Source: Thermogutta terrifontis
GTDB taxonomy: Bacteria > Planctomycetota > Planctomycetia > Pirellulales > Thermoguttaceae
Assembly (NCBI RefSeq): GCF_002277955.1
Contig: NZ_CP018477.1
Coordinates: 434,001 to 498,000 of the forward strand
DNA length: 64,000 nt
Direction: 5' to 3'
The position numbers and the translations under genes are program-made. The notes beneath the pieces are model-generated. The model was not told the DNA's origin, ran no database searches, and saw nothing but the letters and a program-made list of their open reading frames with translations. Shown piece by piece: positions 56,730 through 64,000 of this stretch (its first letter is position 1; each line of letters starts with the position of its first letter).

Positions 56730-57082
56730 GGAGGGACCTGCTTGTCAGGTCCGCTTGCTTCGGAGGGACCCGCTTGTCGGGTCCGTCGCGCCACGTTCGA
56801 TCATCAATTCCCTTTTCCCGGGCACGACAAGCGTGCCCCTCCGACCTTCGGAAAACCTTTTTCGGAGGGACGTGCCTGTCACGTCCGCTTCCCCTTGGAG
56901 GGACCCGCTTGTCGGGTCCGTCGCGCCACGCTCGATCATCAATTCCCTTTTCCCGGGCACGACAAGCGTGCCCCTCCGACCCCTCGGAGGGACCCGCTTG
57001 TCACGTCCGCTTTTTTAACCTTGGATAATCCACCCCAATTGACTCGCCCTTCGGTAGGGGCAATTCATGAATTGCCCCTCCA
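56730..57082. repeat. Palindromic repeat cluster 11, with an 85-bp direct duplication
   Basis: This lies in the 517-base gap between convergent genes. It holds seven YTTGT-loop hairpins with stems GGACCTG, GGACCCG, GGGCACG (reversed) and GGACGTG. Bases 56762-56846 are repeated at 56897-56981 with one difference (GTTCGA versus CTCGA at the linker). Each 85-bp copy has two hairpins separated by a linker. A CAATTCATGAATTG palindrome closes the cluster (57053-57082). Confidence 0.92.
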
Positions 57083-57132
57083 AGACATTGTGCCCGTGAC
57101 ATGTCGTGGGTTTTTGCAAAAGTCGGGATGGG

Positions 57133-57984
57133 TCAGTTTCCCCCTGAGGCCATAAGCCGGTCGATCGTTTCTCGGATGAACACCGACGGCACGATGATCG
57201 CCAGGCCCATGCGATGACGAAACTTGCCGCTCTGATAGATGAGCTTGAATTCCTCATCCACAAAGTGCTGCCCGCTGACCAATCCAATGACATAACCAGC
57301 CACCGCGCCGGTCTCCTTGTTTTCGCTGGCGAGCGCGAAGACCGGCCCGCCGCTATCCCCTTCAAACGTATTCATGTCCACCAGAAAGCGAGGATTTTCT
57401 TTGATCGGCAGTAAAGGATAACTGGCGATGCAGCCCAATCGTGCGATGCCGAACTCTTCCGGATTGCCGTTAAAAATATTGGCATGAGGAAATCCCAAGG
57501 CACGCACGATAAGTCCCGGCTCCAGCGGCAGCTTTTCCAGCATCTGTTCCGTTGCCAGACATTCGTAGGGCAGAACCCCCAGGTTGGCATCGCGCTCAAA
57601 ATCCACCCTGATGACGGCCACATCGGCCGTGGGGTGTTTCTCCCACAGGTCCTTGTTTTCCCGACGCACTGGAACGGTTTGCGGATTTTTCACAATCCGG
57701 CCGTCGTCGCCCCGGCGGTGCAAAATGACCGTACATTGGTCCCCCTTCATCGATGAGAACACATGGGCAGCCGAGACGAGCACCCATGGCCCGGAGGGCA
57801 GTTCCACGAGAAACCCCGTAGCGGTTGAACCCGGATTGGTGATCTTCACGGTGGCCCAGGTGACCTGCGTGAGAAACCCCGGGGTCTCCGAGGCCTGTTC
57901 CGCTCGGAGTTGTGTCGTCACCCCCAACCCGACCACCTGCCAAATCAACCAGAGCACGAATGCCGCGCAATGATGCTGCCTCAC
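57133..57984 (-). CDS. Exported trypsin-like serine protease
   Basis: A GTG start at 57984 is preceded by AAGGAGA. Residues 1-29 form a signal peptide ending RAEQASE. The protease domain carries the full triad: H74 in VSAAHVFS, D121 in TADVAVIRV, and S211 in FEGDSGGPVF. No PDZ domain follows, so it is not DegP-like. With 283 residues it is a single-domain secreted chymotrypsin-fold protease. Targets are unknown. It converges on the prenyltransferase-repeat gene and is near the trypsin-like domain found in the 60 kb module, but the two sequences do not look recently related. Confidence 0.88.
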   Translation of the reverse strand: MRQHHCAAFVLWLIWQVVGLGVTTQLRAEQASETPGFLTQVTWATVKITNPGSTATGFLVELPSGPWVLVSAAHVFSSMKGDQCTVILHRRGDDGRIVKNPQTVPVRRENKDLWEKHPTADVAVIRVDFERDANLGVLPYECLATEQMLEKLPLEPGLIVRALGFPHANIFNGNPEEFGIARLGCIASYPLLPIKENPRFLVDMNTFEGDSGGPVFALASENKETGAVAGYVIGLVSGQHFVDEEFKLIYQSGKFRHRMGLAIIVPSVFIRETIDRLMASGGN

Positions 57985-58375
57985 GGATGCCGTCTCCTTA
58001 TCCCGTTATGAACGAGTAATCCAAAAGACCGCCTGGTCATCACGACCGACCAGAAAATCCACAGTGGCCACTCTCGCAGAAATCGGTCGATGGGGAAACT
58101 TCCGGTTCCCCAGACGCGCAGCCTCGCGGAGCAAATCTTTCCACCAATTCTCCCGCGCGAGTCCTGCTCTCCCGCCCCAACTCCCTTTCTTTCTGTTGTT
58201 GCCAGACTCGGGCAGATGTTGCAAGTTTTCGTCATCCCCGCTATCGCCGCAGGCTACAGCCGATAACAGCCCCCCCACCGATAAATGACTGAACCGTCAG
58301 CCACGAGGCAATCAGGGACCGCCCTGAAGCATCCCGTTTTTGTGCAAACGACGAGATGCCGCGGATACAAGCAGT

Positions 58376-58500
58376 GATAGGGGCAATTCATCAACAGCCC
58401 CCACCGGAGTGCGAGTGAATTGGGGTGGATCATCCAGGCGGACCTGACAAGCAGGTCCCTCCGAAGTGAACCGGACCCCACAGGCACGTCCCTCCGAGGG
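58376..58500. repeat. Palindromic repeat cluster 12
   Basis: This lies in the 696-base gap 57985-58680. A worn CAATTCATCAACAG palindrome (58378-58405) comes first, then the GTGAATTGGGGTGGATCATC linker and two reverse-orientation hairpins (58436-58461, 58469-58497). The rest of the gap (57985-58375 and 58501-58680) shows no gene that I can support. Confidence 0.8.
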
Positions 58501-58680
58501 AATTCCGCTGCCACGCAAGTGCGTGTGGATGTTCGCGTTTCTCTGGGCAGAAAATACGATGATGGGGCAGGGGACCACCGCATCACCCGATGCCTTTTCC
58601 AATGGCTATGATCCCGTCGGCCGATGAGCGTCTGTTAGAATGGTCAAAAATGGACAAAAAGCACTGCGGTCCATGCAGCC

Positions 58681-59433
58681 ATGCGGGATGATCTGTCGCC
58701 TTTCCGTCCTTCACGTTTTTTTCCACCAGCAGAATCGGCCAATCGTTATGGCGTGGTGGCGGTGGGGGGAACTCTCCATCCGGAGGTGCTCCTCGACGCC
58801 TATGCCCACGGCATTTTTCCCTGGCCGATCGATGAAGACTCGCCCATTGTTTGGGCCTCGCCGGGCACCCGGGCGATTTTCGAATGGGAACACATCCACA
58901 TCCCGCATCGCCTGCGACCGATCATCAAGCGTGGCGATTTTCAGATCACGGTGGACCGCGATTTCTCCGCGGTGATCCGCGGCTGTGCCACCGCGAATGG
59001 CCGGGCGGGTGCGACCTGGATCACCCCGGCGATGATCGAAGCCTACACGCATCTCCACGAACTCGGCTATGCCCACAGCGTCGAAGCCTGGAAAGCTGAC
59101 GAGCTGGCAGGCGGCGTGTACGGCGTGGCGCTGCGTGGGCTTTTCGCGGCCGAATCCATGTTCTATCGCATCAGCAATGCCTCCAAGGTCGCGCTGCTGT
59201 ATCTCCTCGCCCACCTCAAGGCTCGGGGCTACCTCCTTGTGGACATTCAGATGCTCACTCCAGTCACGCAATCGCTGGGGGCGCGCACGATTCGCCGCCG
59301 GCAATACCTTTATCGTCTGGCTGAAGCCCTCCGGGCAAACGTCACCTTTGGGACAACCCTGGAGGTGACCGCCGCCGACGTCCTCGCGCTGGACCAGACG
59401 TATCGTCCATCTTCAGAACCCAATGCAGGCTGA
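58681..59433 (+). CDS. aat: Leucyl/phenylalanyl-tRNA-protein transferase
   Basis: Aat attaches Leu or Phe to N-terminal Arg or Lys of proteins, marking them for ClpAP degradation under the bacterial N-end rule. The 250-residue protein has the family features in order: AYAHGIFPWPIDEDSPIVWASPGTR (about 41-64), CATANGRAGATWITPAMIEAY (about 101-122), HSVEAWKADELAGGVYGVALRG (about 137-158), ESMFYRISNASKVAL (about 162-176), and the end motif DIQMLTPVTQSLGA. Length fits the family. It lies next to the integrated-element-like module downstream but is a normal housekeeping gene. Confidence 0.95.
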   Translation: MRDDLSPFRPSRFFPPAESANRYGVVAVGGTLHPEVLLDAYAHGIFPWPIDEDSPIVWASPGTRAIFEWEHIHIPHRLRPIIKRGDFQITVDRDFSAVIRGCATANGRAGATWITPAMIEAYTHLHELGYAHSVEAWKADELAGGVYGVALRGLFAAESMFYRISNASKVALLYLLAHLKARGYLLVDIQMLTPVTQSLGARTIRRRQYLYRLAEALRANVTFGTTLEVTAADVLALDQTYRPSSEPNAG

Positions 59434-59567
59434 TCGGCCAGCCGAAAAGGTTTCGATACCCCGGACCTCTCTCGCCTTCGCTCCACTCCCGCCTGACATC
59501 ACCCCTGCCACGCATCAGATGCGCATCAAATGGACATGTTTTGCCTGAAAAGATTCCCTCGTCATGC

Positions 59568-59597
59568 TTGCAATTAGTCCACTTCGTGTGATATACT
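59568..59597 (+). promoter_or_regulatory. Candidate sigma70-type promoter of the module
   Basis: TTGCAA (59568-59573) and TATACT (59592-59597) are separated by 18 bases, 4/6 and 5/6 to consensus. It points to the right, with about 205 bases of leader before the GTG at 59810. Confidence 0.45.
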
Positions 59598-59742
59598 GGG
59601 CGGCGTCTTAACCAAAACCCCGACGTACCACGTGGGCAGGTCGATCTCGTGCGAACTCATAAGGTACCAGTCTGAAAGGGCTCTCTGACACCCTCTGGTT
59701 TTCCCGTCGCAGATCGCCTGCCTTATTTTTGTAGCGCAATAG

Positions 59743-59756
59743 TGTACATATGTACA
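59743..59756. promoter_or_regulatory. Perfect 14-bp palindrome, candidate operator
   Basis: TGTACATATGTACA is an exact palindrome, in an AT-rich stretch 54 bases before the GTG of the helix-turn-helix gene. Its position fits an autoregulatory site for a regulator, but there is only one copy and no proof. Confidence 0.4.
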
Positions 59757-59809
59757 TATAAAGTCAACCTATGGGATTGTAAGGGACCTGTACCTTAACG
59801 GAGGCCGTC

Positions 59810-60373
59810 GTGATCTCGCCCGCCCTTGCTGCAAAAGTCCGTTCTCTCTTGGTTGATCAGAAGATGAGCCAGCGGCAGGTCGCCAGGCTCACCGGCGTCA
59901 GTCGCGCCACCGTGAAGGCAATCGCCTCGGGCGAATGGTTTGAACGCTACCGCGCCCGACACGGTTGCGACAACACAACGCCGATCCTTGCACGCTGCCC
60001 GGAATGCGGTGCGATGGTGGAGATGCCTTGCCGCGCCTGCGAAGTGCGGCGGCTCAAAAAGGCAGGCCGAATCCCGCCGCTCCCCGCCACCGAAGATGGG
60101 CCGCCCCGCGTGGAACTCCGCGGCTCGGAGTATGCACGCTACCTGGAAGTCCGTGCGGCGGCCCTCGCTCGGGGCGAACCGGATGCCGACCCCGCCTGGT
60201 CACCCGATAGCGACTCGCACGATACCTGGCTCGACGACGATCCTTTCACCGCTCTGGGATCCCCCACCGAGACTGATCTCGCCAACCTTGAGGCCTCCTT
60301 CGAAAGCCAACCCAGAGGCGATGGCTGGATTGGCGCATTGGTTGTGCCAAGCGAACTGCGGAGGGCCGCCTGA
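59810..60373 (+). CDS. Helix-turn-helix protein with zinc-ribbon-like CxxC pairs
   Basis: The GTG start at 59810 follows GGAGG with about 5-base spacing. The N-terminal residues 19-42 match a helix-turn-helix (SQRQVARLTGVSRATVKAIA), followed by CPEC (63-66) and CRAC (74-77), a possible zinc-binding pair of pairs. The C-terminal half (about 110-187) is acidic and Ser/Pro-rich. This architecture suits a small regulator or a DNA-binding protein of a mobile element. The stop codon overlaps the next start (TGATG at 60371-60375), so the two are translationally coupled. No family name is offered. Confidence 0.75.
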   Translation: MISPALAAKVRSLLVDQKMSQRQVARLTGVSRATVKAIASGEWFERYRARHGCDNTTPILARCPECGAMVEMPCRACEVRRLKKAGRIPPLPATEDGPPRVELRGSEYARYLEVRAAALARGEPDADPAWSPDSDSHDTWLDDDPFTALGSPTETDLANLEASFESQPRGDGWIGALVVPSELRRAA

Positions 60374-62307
60374 TGCATACCGTCCGTCTTCACGTACCCC
60401 TGAACCAAGCCCAGGAGTGGATCCGCGATGGCGATCTGCTCCTCTTCCGGCGGCGGGGCTTAATTGCCGTCGTCGGTCGCGGAGAACACTCGCACGCAGC
60501 CCTCGCCGGATGGTGGGGCGAAACGCTCTGCTGCCTGGAAGTCCGCGCCCTCTACGGGGGCAGAGTCGTCACGCTAGCCAGTCAGGTCAATCGTTATCCT
60601 GGCCGAATCGACGTGTACCAGGCCGACCCTGATGGCCGCTGGCCCGAGTTCGACCGCCAGCAAACGGTCCAGTTCATGCTCCGATTTGCAGGAGAGCAGT
60701 ACGGTTACGGCGGCATCCTCCGCGTCGCCCGGTATCATCTGCCGCTTCTTCGACTTTTCTGTCGTCCGAAGCTGCACGATAGGGAATCAACGTTGTCCCG
60801 CCCGTTCTGCAGCCAGGCGTGCGTCACAGCCACGCGGATTGGTGGGGGAGTGGATCCCGTGCCCCAGTTGGCCGATGAAGCAACGGAACCGGCCGATCTG
60901 GCGCGGAGCCCCTTTTACCGCTACCGCGCCACCCTCGTCCCTGATGACGAACCCACGGACTGTCTGCCGCCAAACGCCCGAGCCAGACGCTCCAGGGGAA
61001 TCTGCTCCTGGCTAGGAGTTCTGATCGCGGGACTGGTGGCCATTGCGATCTGCCTTGGTGGATTACAACGGGTAACGCTGGCCCAGGGATGTGCCCAGGG
61101 TTTTTGCCCCGCCCCTGCCGCACCCTATCCATCCGGCGCCGACCTTCCACAGGTCGTGGGCAGCCGCACCATTGGGAACCTGCCGAAAGACTCTTTACCC
61201 ACGGAATCCGTCGCCCGAATTGAAAACAGACTCACCTCGGGAATAGCCGTTTACGGCTCGGGCGTGCTCATCCGCAAGGATGACCGGTGGGGTTGGATCC
61301 TCACCTGCGACCATCTTTTCCGTGACGGGGTTGGCCGATTGACCGTCTGGCTGCCGAACCGCTCGGCCTACGCCACTTATGAGGGCCGCCTCATTGCGCG
61401 GAGTGCCCCGGATGATCTCGCCGTTGTTGGCATTGCGGCTCCACCCAACGCCCCGGCTGCCGTCGCCGAGACGGTTCCCCGGCCAGGCGATGTCGTTGCT
61501 CTGGCGGGATTCGGACCCAACGGATCACTGAGAGTGGCGCAGGGAGCAGTTCTCGGCTATGTCCAAACGGCCGGCAGTTCCGGTGTAGAAACGCTCCAGA
61601 TCCGCGCTGCTGCCCGCGATGGCGATTCCGGCGGACCGATCCTTGACAGCTCAGGTCGCGTGGTGGCCATTCTGTGGGGGACAGACGGCTACCGCACCGT
61701 GGGCACTTATTGCGGAAGAATCCGCCAGTTTCTCGCCGGGATTTTCGGTGATCAGCGGCCTGCTCCCCGATCGCCGGAAAACCTTCTCGTGCCGATTCCT
61801 CCGCAGGAGGCGGCGCCCTCTCCACCCAGGCCACCGAGCAACCCGATCGACGGAAGTCAGACCCCGCCAGATTCACTGCTCGCGCAACTGCAAGCACGGC
61901 TGGAAGAACTCCGCCAGCGAGTGGAAGCCCGATTCGCAAATGAGGAACCTCTGAGCGAGCGTCTCAGGCAACTCGAAGAGCGAACCTCGCTGGTGAGCCA
62001 ATTGAGGGAGCGCGTGGAACGGGCGGAGCAGGTGGTCGGGGCGGAAAACATTCGGGCGGTGATCCGGCAGACAGCCGCCGATCTTCTCGCCGAAAAAGGC
62101 CCCGGCTGGCTGGATACAATCCTCCCCGCCGTGCTGACGGCCCTGGGATGGACCGGTCCACCGTCCATCGCGCTGGCCTTTGCCGCCCGACTTGGTTTGA
62201 GAATTCTCGAGCGTCGGCTGCGTCAGCGGGTGGCAGAGGCCCTTTCCTCCAGGGAATCGACCTCCACGGACGCAACATCAGATCAGAAGACGTCGCCTTC
62301 AAGCTGA
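60373..62307 (+). CDS. Permuted NlpC/P60-like domain fused to trypsin-like protease (644 aa)
   Basis: Residues about 15-185 look like a circularly permuted papain-fold (YiiX / NlpC-P60-like) domain: GDLLLF, then GEHSHAAL with the candidate histidine (H39 or H41), and PFCSQACV with the candidate nucleophile (C146), in His-before-Cys order. A transmembrane or signal-like helix (about 210-236) ends in LAQG. A chymotrypsin-fold domain follows with H314 in LTCDHLF, D348 in APDDLAVVG, and S419 in RDGDSGGPIL. A Pro-rich linker (about 465-500), a coiled coil (about 500-560) and a hydrophobic C-terminal region (about 580-610) complete it. Two hydrolase folds separated by a membrane helix in one chain is unusual. 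The likely target is peptidoglycan amide or proteins. Confidence 0.75.
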   Translation: MHTVRLHVPLNQAQEWIRDGDLLLFRRRGLIAVVGRGEHSHAALAGWWGETLCCLEVRALYGGRVVTLASQVNRYPGRIDVYQADPDGRWPEFDRQQTVQFMLRFAGEQYGYGGILRVARYHLPLLRLFCRPKLHDRESTLSRPFCSQACVTATRIGGGVDPVPQLADEATEPADLARSPFYRYRATLVPDDEPTDCLPPNARARRSRGICSWLGVLIAGLVAIAICLGGLQRVTLAQGCAQGFCPAPAAPYPSGADLPQVVGSRTIGNLPKDSLPTESVARIENRLTSGIAVYGSGVLIRKDDRWGWILTCDHLFRDGVGRLTVWLPNRSAYATYEGRLIARSAPDDLAVVGIAAPPNAPAAVAETVPRPGDVVALAGFGPNGSLRVAQGAVLGYVQTAGSSGVETLQIRAAARDGDSGGPILDSSGRVVAILWGTDGYRTVGTYCGRIRQFLAGIFGDQRPAPRSPENLLVPIPPQEAAPSPPRPPSNPIDGSQTPPDSLLAQLQARLEELRQRVEARFANEEPLSERLRQLEERTSLVSQLRERVERAEQVVGAENIRAVIRQTAADLLAEKGPGWLDTILPAVLTALGWTGPPSIALAFAARLGLRILERRLRQRVAEALSSRESTSTDATSDQKTSPSS

Positions 62308-62345
62308 GTGACACACTCAACGACCCAGGTTACGGAGCCCACACC

Positions 62346-62627
62346 ATGTCGCCGCTTGATTGGGGGTTTGCCACGGCCCTTGTGACCACTGGCGTGGCAG
62401 TGCTTTTACCCTGGATGCTCATGGTCCATGCACGGCTCGCCGTAGCCGTCAGCAAGCTCCAGGACCTGGAAAAACGCATGACGGCGCTGAGCGAACGTCT
62501 GGATGCCCTGTGCGATCTGGAACACGAGCGCCAACTCGACTCCGCCCGCTGGGAAGGCCGCCTGCGCACGTTGGAAGAGCAACTGGGAGACATCCCCGAA
62601 GTTCCAGGTGATTTTCCCGTTTCCTGA
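62346..62627 (+). CDS. Small membrane protein with coiled coil (93 aa)
   Basis: The ATG at 62346 is preferred over an upstream frame extension (62148) that overlaps the protease gene. Residues about 7-30 form one transmembrane helix (WGFATALVTTGVAVLLPWML). The rest is a heptad-rich cytoplasmic or periplasmic helix (LQDLEKRMTALSERLDAL and further), ending in an acidic tail. The size and layout recall small holin-like or membrane-anchor proteins of phages, but the match is only structural. It lies 38 bases after the protease gene. Confidence 0.6.
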   Translation: MSPLDWGFATALVTTGVAVLLPWMLMVHARLAVAVSKLQDLEKRMTALSERLDALCDLEHERQLDSARWEGRLRTLEEQLGDIPEVPGDFPVS

Positions 62628-62650
62628 CCCCTGTATAGGCAAAGACGACC

Positions 62651-63208
62651 ATGCACATCCGTGATCGGATCAAAGAGTTGCGGCGTGTGCGGGCAGGAGA
62701 TCTCCGGCCCAACCCCCGCAACTGGCGCATCCATCCCGACAAACAGCGTGCAGCCCTCCGCGGAATCCTGGCGGAAATCGGCTATGCCGACGCCCTCCTG
62801 GCCCGGGAACTGGCCGACGGCACCCTCGAGTTGATCGACGGTCATCTCCGCGCCGAGACCACTCCCGATGCCGTTGTCCCGGTGCTCATTCTGGACCTCA
62901 ACGAGCAAGAGGCGGCCAAGTTACTCGCCCTGCTGGATCCCCTGGCTAACCTGGCCGAAGCCGACACCGAAGCACTGGCCGACCTTGCCAGCGAACTGGA
63001 TCTTCAAAGCCCCGTCCTCCGTGATCTGCTCCATGAGATGCTTTCCGTCCCTGGCAATGACGAGGAGTCTCCGGATTCCCCTGTCCTGCCGCAATCGCTC
63101 CCGGAGAGCTTTCAGGTGGTCGTGGAATGCGAGGACGAAGACCAGCAGCGTGAGGTGTTCGAGCGGCTCTCCGCCGAGGGATACAACTGCCGCTTGCTCA
63201 CGCTGTAG
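62651..63208 (+). CDS. ParB-like N-terminal domain protein
   Basis: The 185-residue protein has ParB/Srx-type features: DLRPNPRNWRIHPDKQRAAL (about 17-36), then GYADALLARELADGTLELIDGHLRAE (about 44-69), with strand VVPVLILDLNEQEAAKLLALLD. The acidic C-terminal part (about 120-185) has no HTH, so it is not a chromosome-type ParB with a full DNA-binding domain. Short ParB-like proteins of this kind are found in phages and integrated elements, often near DNA methylases or packaging genes. It starts 23 bases after the small membrane protein and 67 bases before the ATPase. Confidence 0.8.
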   Translation: MHIRDRIKELRRVRAGDLRPNPRNWRIHPDKQRAALRGILAEIGYADALLARELADGTLELIDGHLRAETTPDAVVPVLILDLNEQEAAKLLALLDPLANLAEADTEALADLASELDLQSPVLRDLLHEMLSVPGNDEESPDSPVLPQSLPESFQVVVECEDEDQQREVFERLSAEGYNCRLLTL

Positions 63209-63275
63209 ACCGGCTGATAGCCCAACGCAAAACACCGGCAACTTCAAGCACAAGCGTGATGCAAAGGGAACACCC

Positions 63276-64000
63276 ATGTCTGAACCGTTCGTGATTGAGT
63301 TGACCCTGGAAAGTCCGGTGGCCAACAGTTTCCGTGTGGCCCAGGTGGCGGGAATGTTCGACCTCGATCTGCAGAAGGCGTCCCGTGAAACGATCACCCT
63401 CACCATTCCCCCGCAGAAAGAGGACTGGCGGTTGGGGGTCATCGTGGGACCGTCGGGAAGTGGCAAATCGACGCTCGCCCGCTGGTTGTTTGGCGATCGG
63501 GTCCTCTCCCGTTTTTCCTGGCCCAGCGATCGGCCCGTCATCGACGCCTTTCCCGATCTTTCCATCAAGCAGATTGTGGGCCTGCTCACCACAGTGGGAT
63601 TTGCTTCACCGCCGGCCTGGTTGCGGCCGTACCACCTGCTCAGTAACGGTGAGAAGGCCCGCTGCGACCTCGCCCGGGCCCTTGCTTGCTCTCAGACCTG
63701 CCCGTCCGCGGAAGCCGCCCTGGAGCGCTGGCACCGCCTCCTTCCGCCCGATGCCGACAAACACCTGCCGCTTGTCGTTTGCGATGAATTCACCAGCGTG
63801 GTGGATCGGCATGTAGCCCGGGCCATTGCCGCCGGAATTCACCGCCGGATGCAGCGTGGCGAGCTGGCCTGCCGCTTCGTCGCCGTCACCTGTCATTACG
63901 ACATCATCGAATGGCTGGCCCCGCATTGGGTCATCGACATGGCGACGCGGCAGTTTACAAGGAGGTGTCTTCCACGACCTCCCATCACGCTGGCGATTGT
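63276..64000 (+). CDS. ABC-type ATPase, 3' end outside window
   Basis: The gene starts at ATG 63276 and runs off the right edge, with 241 complete codons visible. The protein has Walker A GPSGSGKST (58-66), a signature-like LLSNGEKARCDLARAL (121-136), Walker B PLVVCDEFTSVVDR (165-178), and an H-loop-like VTCHYDI (204-210). The spacing between Walker A and signature is short, and there is no transmembrane domain, so it is a soluble ABC ATPase rather than a transporter subunit. The visible C-terminal residues (RRCLPRPPITL) suggest another domain follows; I recall that some phage-associated ABC ATPases are fused to an acetyltransferase domain after such a stretch, which cannot be checked here. 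Confidence 0.8.
   Translation, partial: MSEPFVIELTLESPVANSFRVAQVAGMFDLDLQKASRETITLTIPPQKEDWRLGVIVGPSGSGKSTLARWLFGDRVLSRFSWPSDRPVIDAFPDLSIKQIVGLLTTVGFASPPAWLRPYHLLSNGEKARCDLARALACSQTCPSAEAALERWHRLLPPDADKHLPLVVCDEFTSVVDRHVARAIAAGIHRRMQRGELACRFVAVTCHYDIIEWLAPHWVIDMATRQFTRRCLPRPPITLAI

Larger units (their letters stand above)
59434..59809. other. Boundary region upstream of the mobile-like module, 376 bases
   Basis: This separates aat from the first gene of the module. The first 100 bases resemble ordinary spacer. From about 59540 the base composition falls to lower GC, with AT-rich stretches up to 59790, and it holds the promoter and palindrome listed separately. No tRNA gene is seen that might serve as an attachment site. 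Confidence 0.5.

Noticed and set aside
56730-57082. Reading frames through repeat clusters with recurring peptides
   Set aside because: The peptides come from translation of the hairpins and linkers in several frames; the same peptides appear in other clusters, none has a ribosome site, and all lie in gaps.
57133-57984. Trypsin-like protease as part of the 60 kb module
   Set aside because: It lies on the other side of aat and a repeat cluster, on the opposite strand, with its own signal peptide; nothing links it to the module.
4128-58500. The repeat clusters as CRISPR arrays
   Set aside because: Repeats are palindromic, of several types, with irregular spacing and repeat-like linkers rather than unique spacers, and no cas gene is in the window.
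59578-59590. Short match between the left edge (CCACTTCGTGT at 1) and 59579
   Set aside because: Eleven bases only; too short to mean a shared attachment site or repeat in a 64-kb window.

Overview
The window looks like a chromosomal segment of a GC-rich planctomycete, probably of the Pirellulales and possibly a Thermogutta-like thermophile. This is inferred from gene content: many Tat- or Sec-exported oxidoreductases and sugar-active proteins (Gfo/Idh/MocA, DUF1080, sugar phosphate isomerase-like, GH29), a J-domain-like protein next to a membrane Ser/Thr kinase, a long S1-domain protein with a disordered N-terminus, an exported prenyltransferase-repeat protein, LpxB, and a giant UvrA. I saw no rRNA, tRNA or CRISPR array.

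Layout. 0-6 kb: a GxDxY-repeat protein cut by the left edge, an exported protein of unknown function, an RraA-family protein and a conserved unknown. 6.6-11.2 kb: an aspartate-family amino acid operon on the minus strand (hom, an apgM-like gene, a four-ACT aspartate kinase). 12.2-16.2 kb: DUF1080 protein, J-domain-like protein and Ser/Thr kinase on the plus strand, facing a small protein and an FHA protein on the minus strand. 17.2-21.6 kb: minus-strand operon of S1 protein, lipA and lpxB. 22-24.8 kb: an exported valine/tyrosine repeat protein and a CBM9-like protein. 24.9-32 kb: a tandem-duplicated UvrA of 2373 residues with an unrecognised C-terminal domain. 32.4-36.2 kb: ComEC and MnmA. 36.9-39.5 kb: GH29 fucosidase and an exported sugar-isomerase-like protein. 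40.2-48.8 kb: two RpoD-like sigma factors flanking ilvE, an esterase-like hydrolase and thiI. 49.5-59.4 kb: Gfo/Idh/MocA oxidoreductase, coiled-coil protein, HlyD-like adaptor plus prenyltransferase-repeat protein, trypsin-like protease and Aat.

From about 59.5 kb to the right edge lies a different module: a compact plus-strand series with a sigma70-like promoter, a perfect palindromic candidate operator, an HTH/zinc-ribbon-like protein, a permuted NlpC/P60-like domain fused to a trypsin-like protease, a small membrane/coiled-coil protein, a ParB-like domain and an ABC-type ATPase cut by the window edge. It resembles the edge of a prophage or other integrated element, though no integrase, terminase or structural gene is inside the window.

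Most long intergenic gaps are filled with a mosaic of short palindromic repeats. One family has a 7-bp stem and a YTTGT loop; its stem sequence changes from copy to copy with both arms changing together (about 45-50 copies by eye). A second family is a 30-bp palindrome built on CAATTCATGAATTG, and a third is built on GGGGCTAAAGCCCC, GAAGGCTTTAGCCTTC and GGGACTGAAGTCCC. They occur between convergent, divergent and co-directional genes and share conserved linkers.
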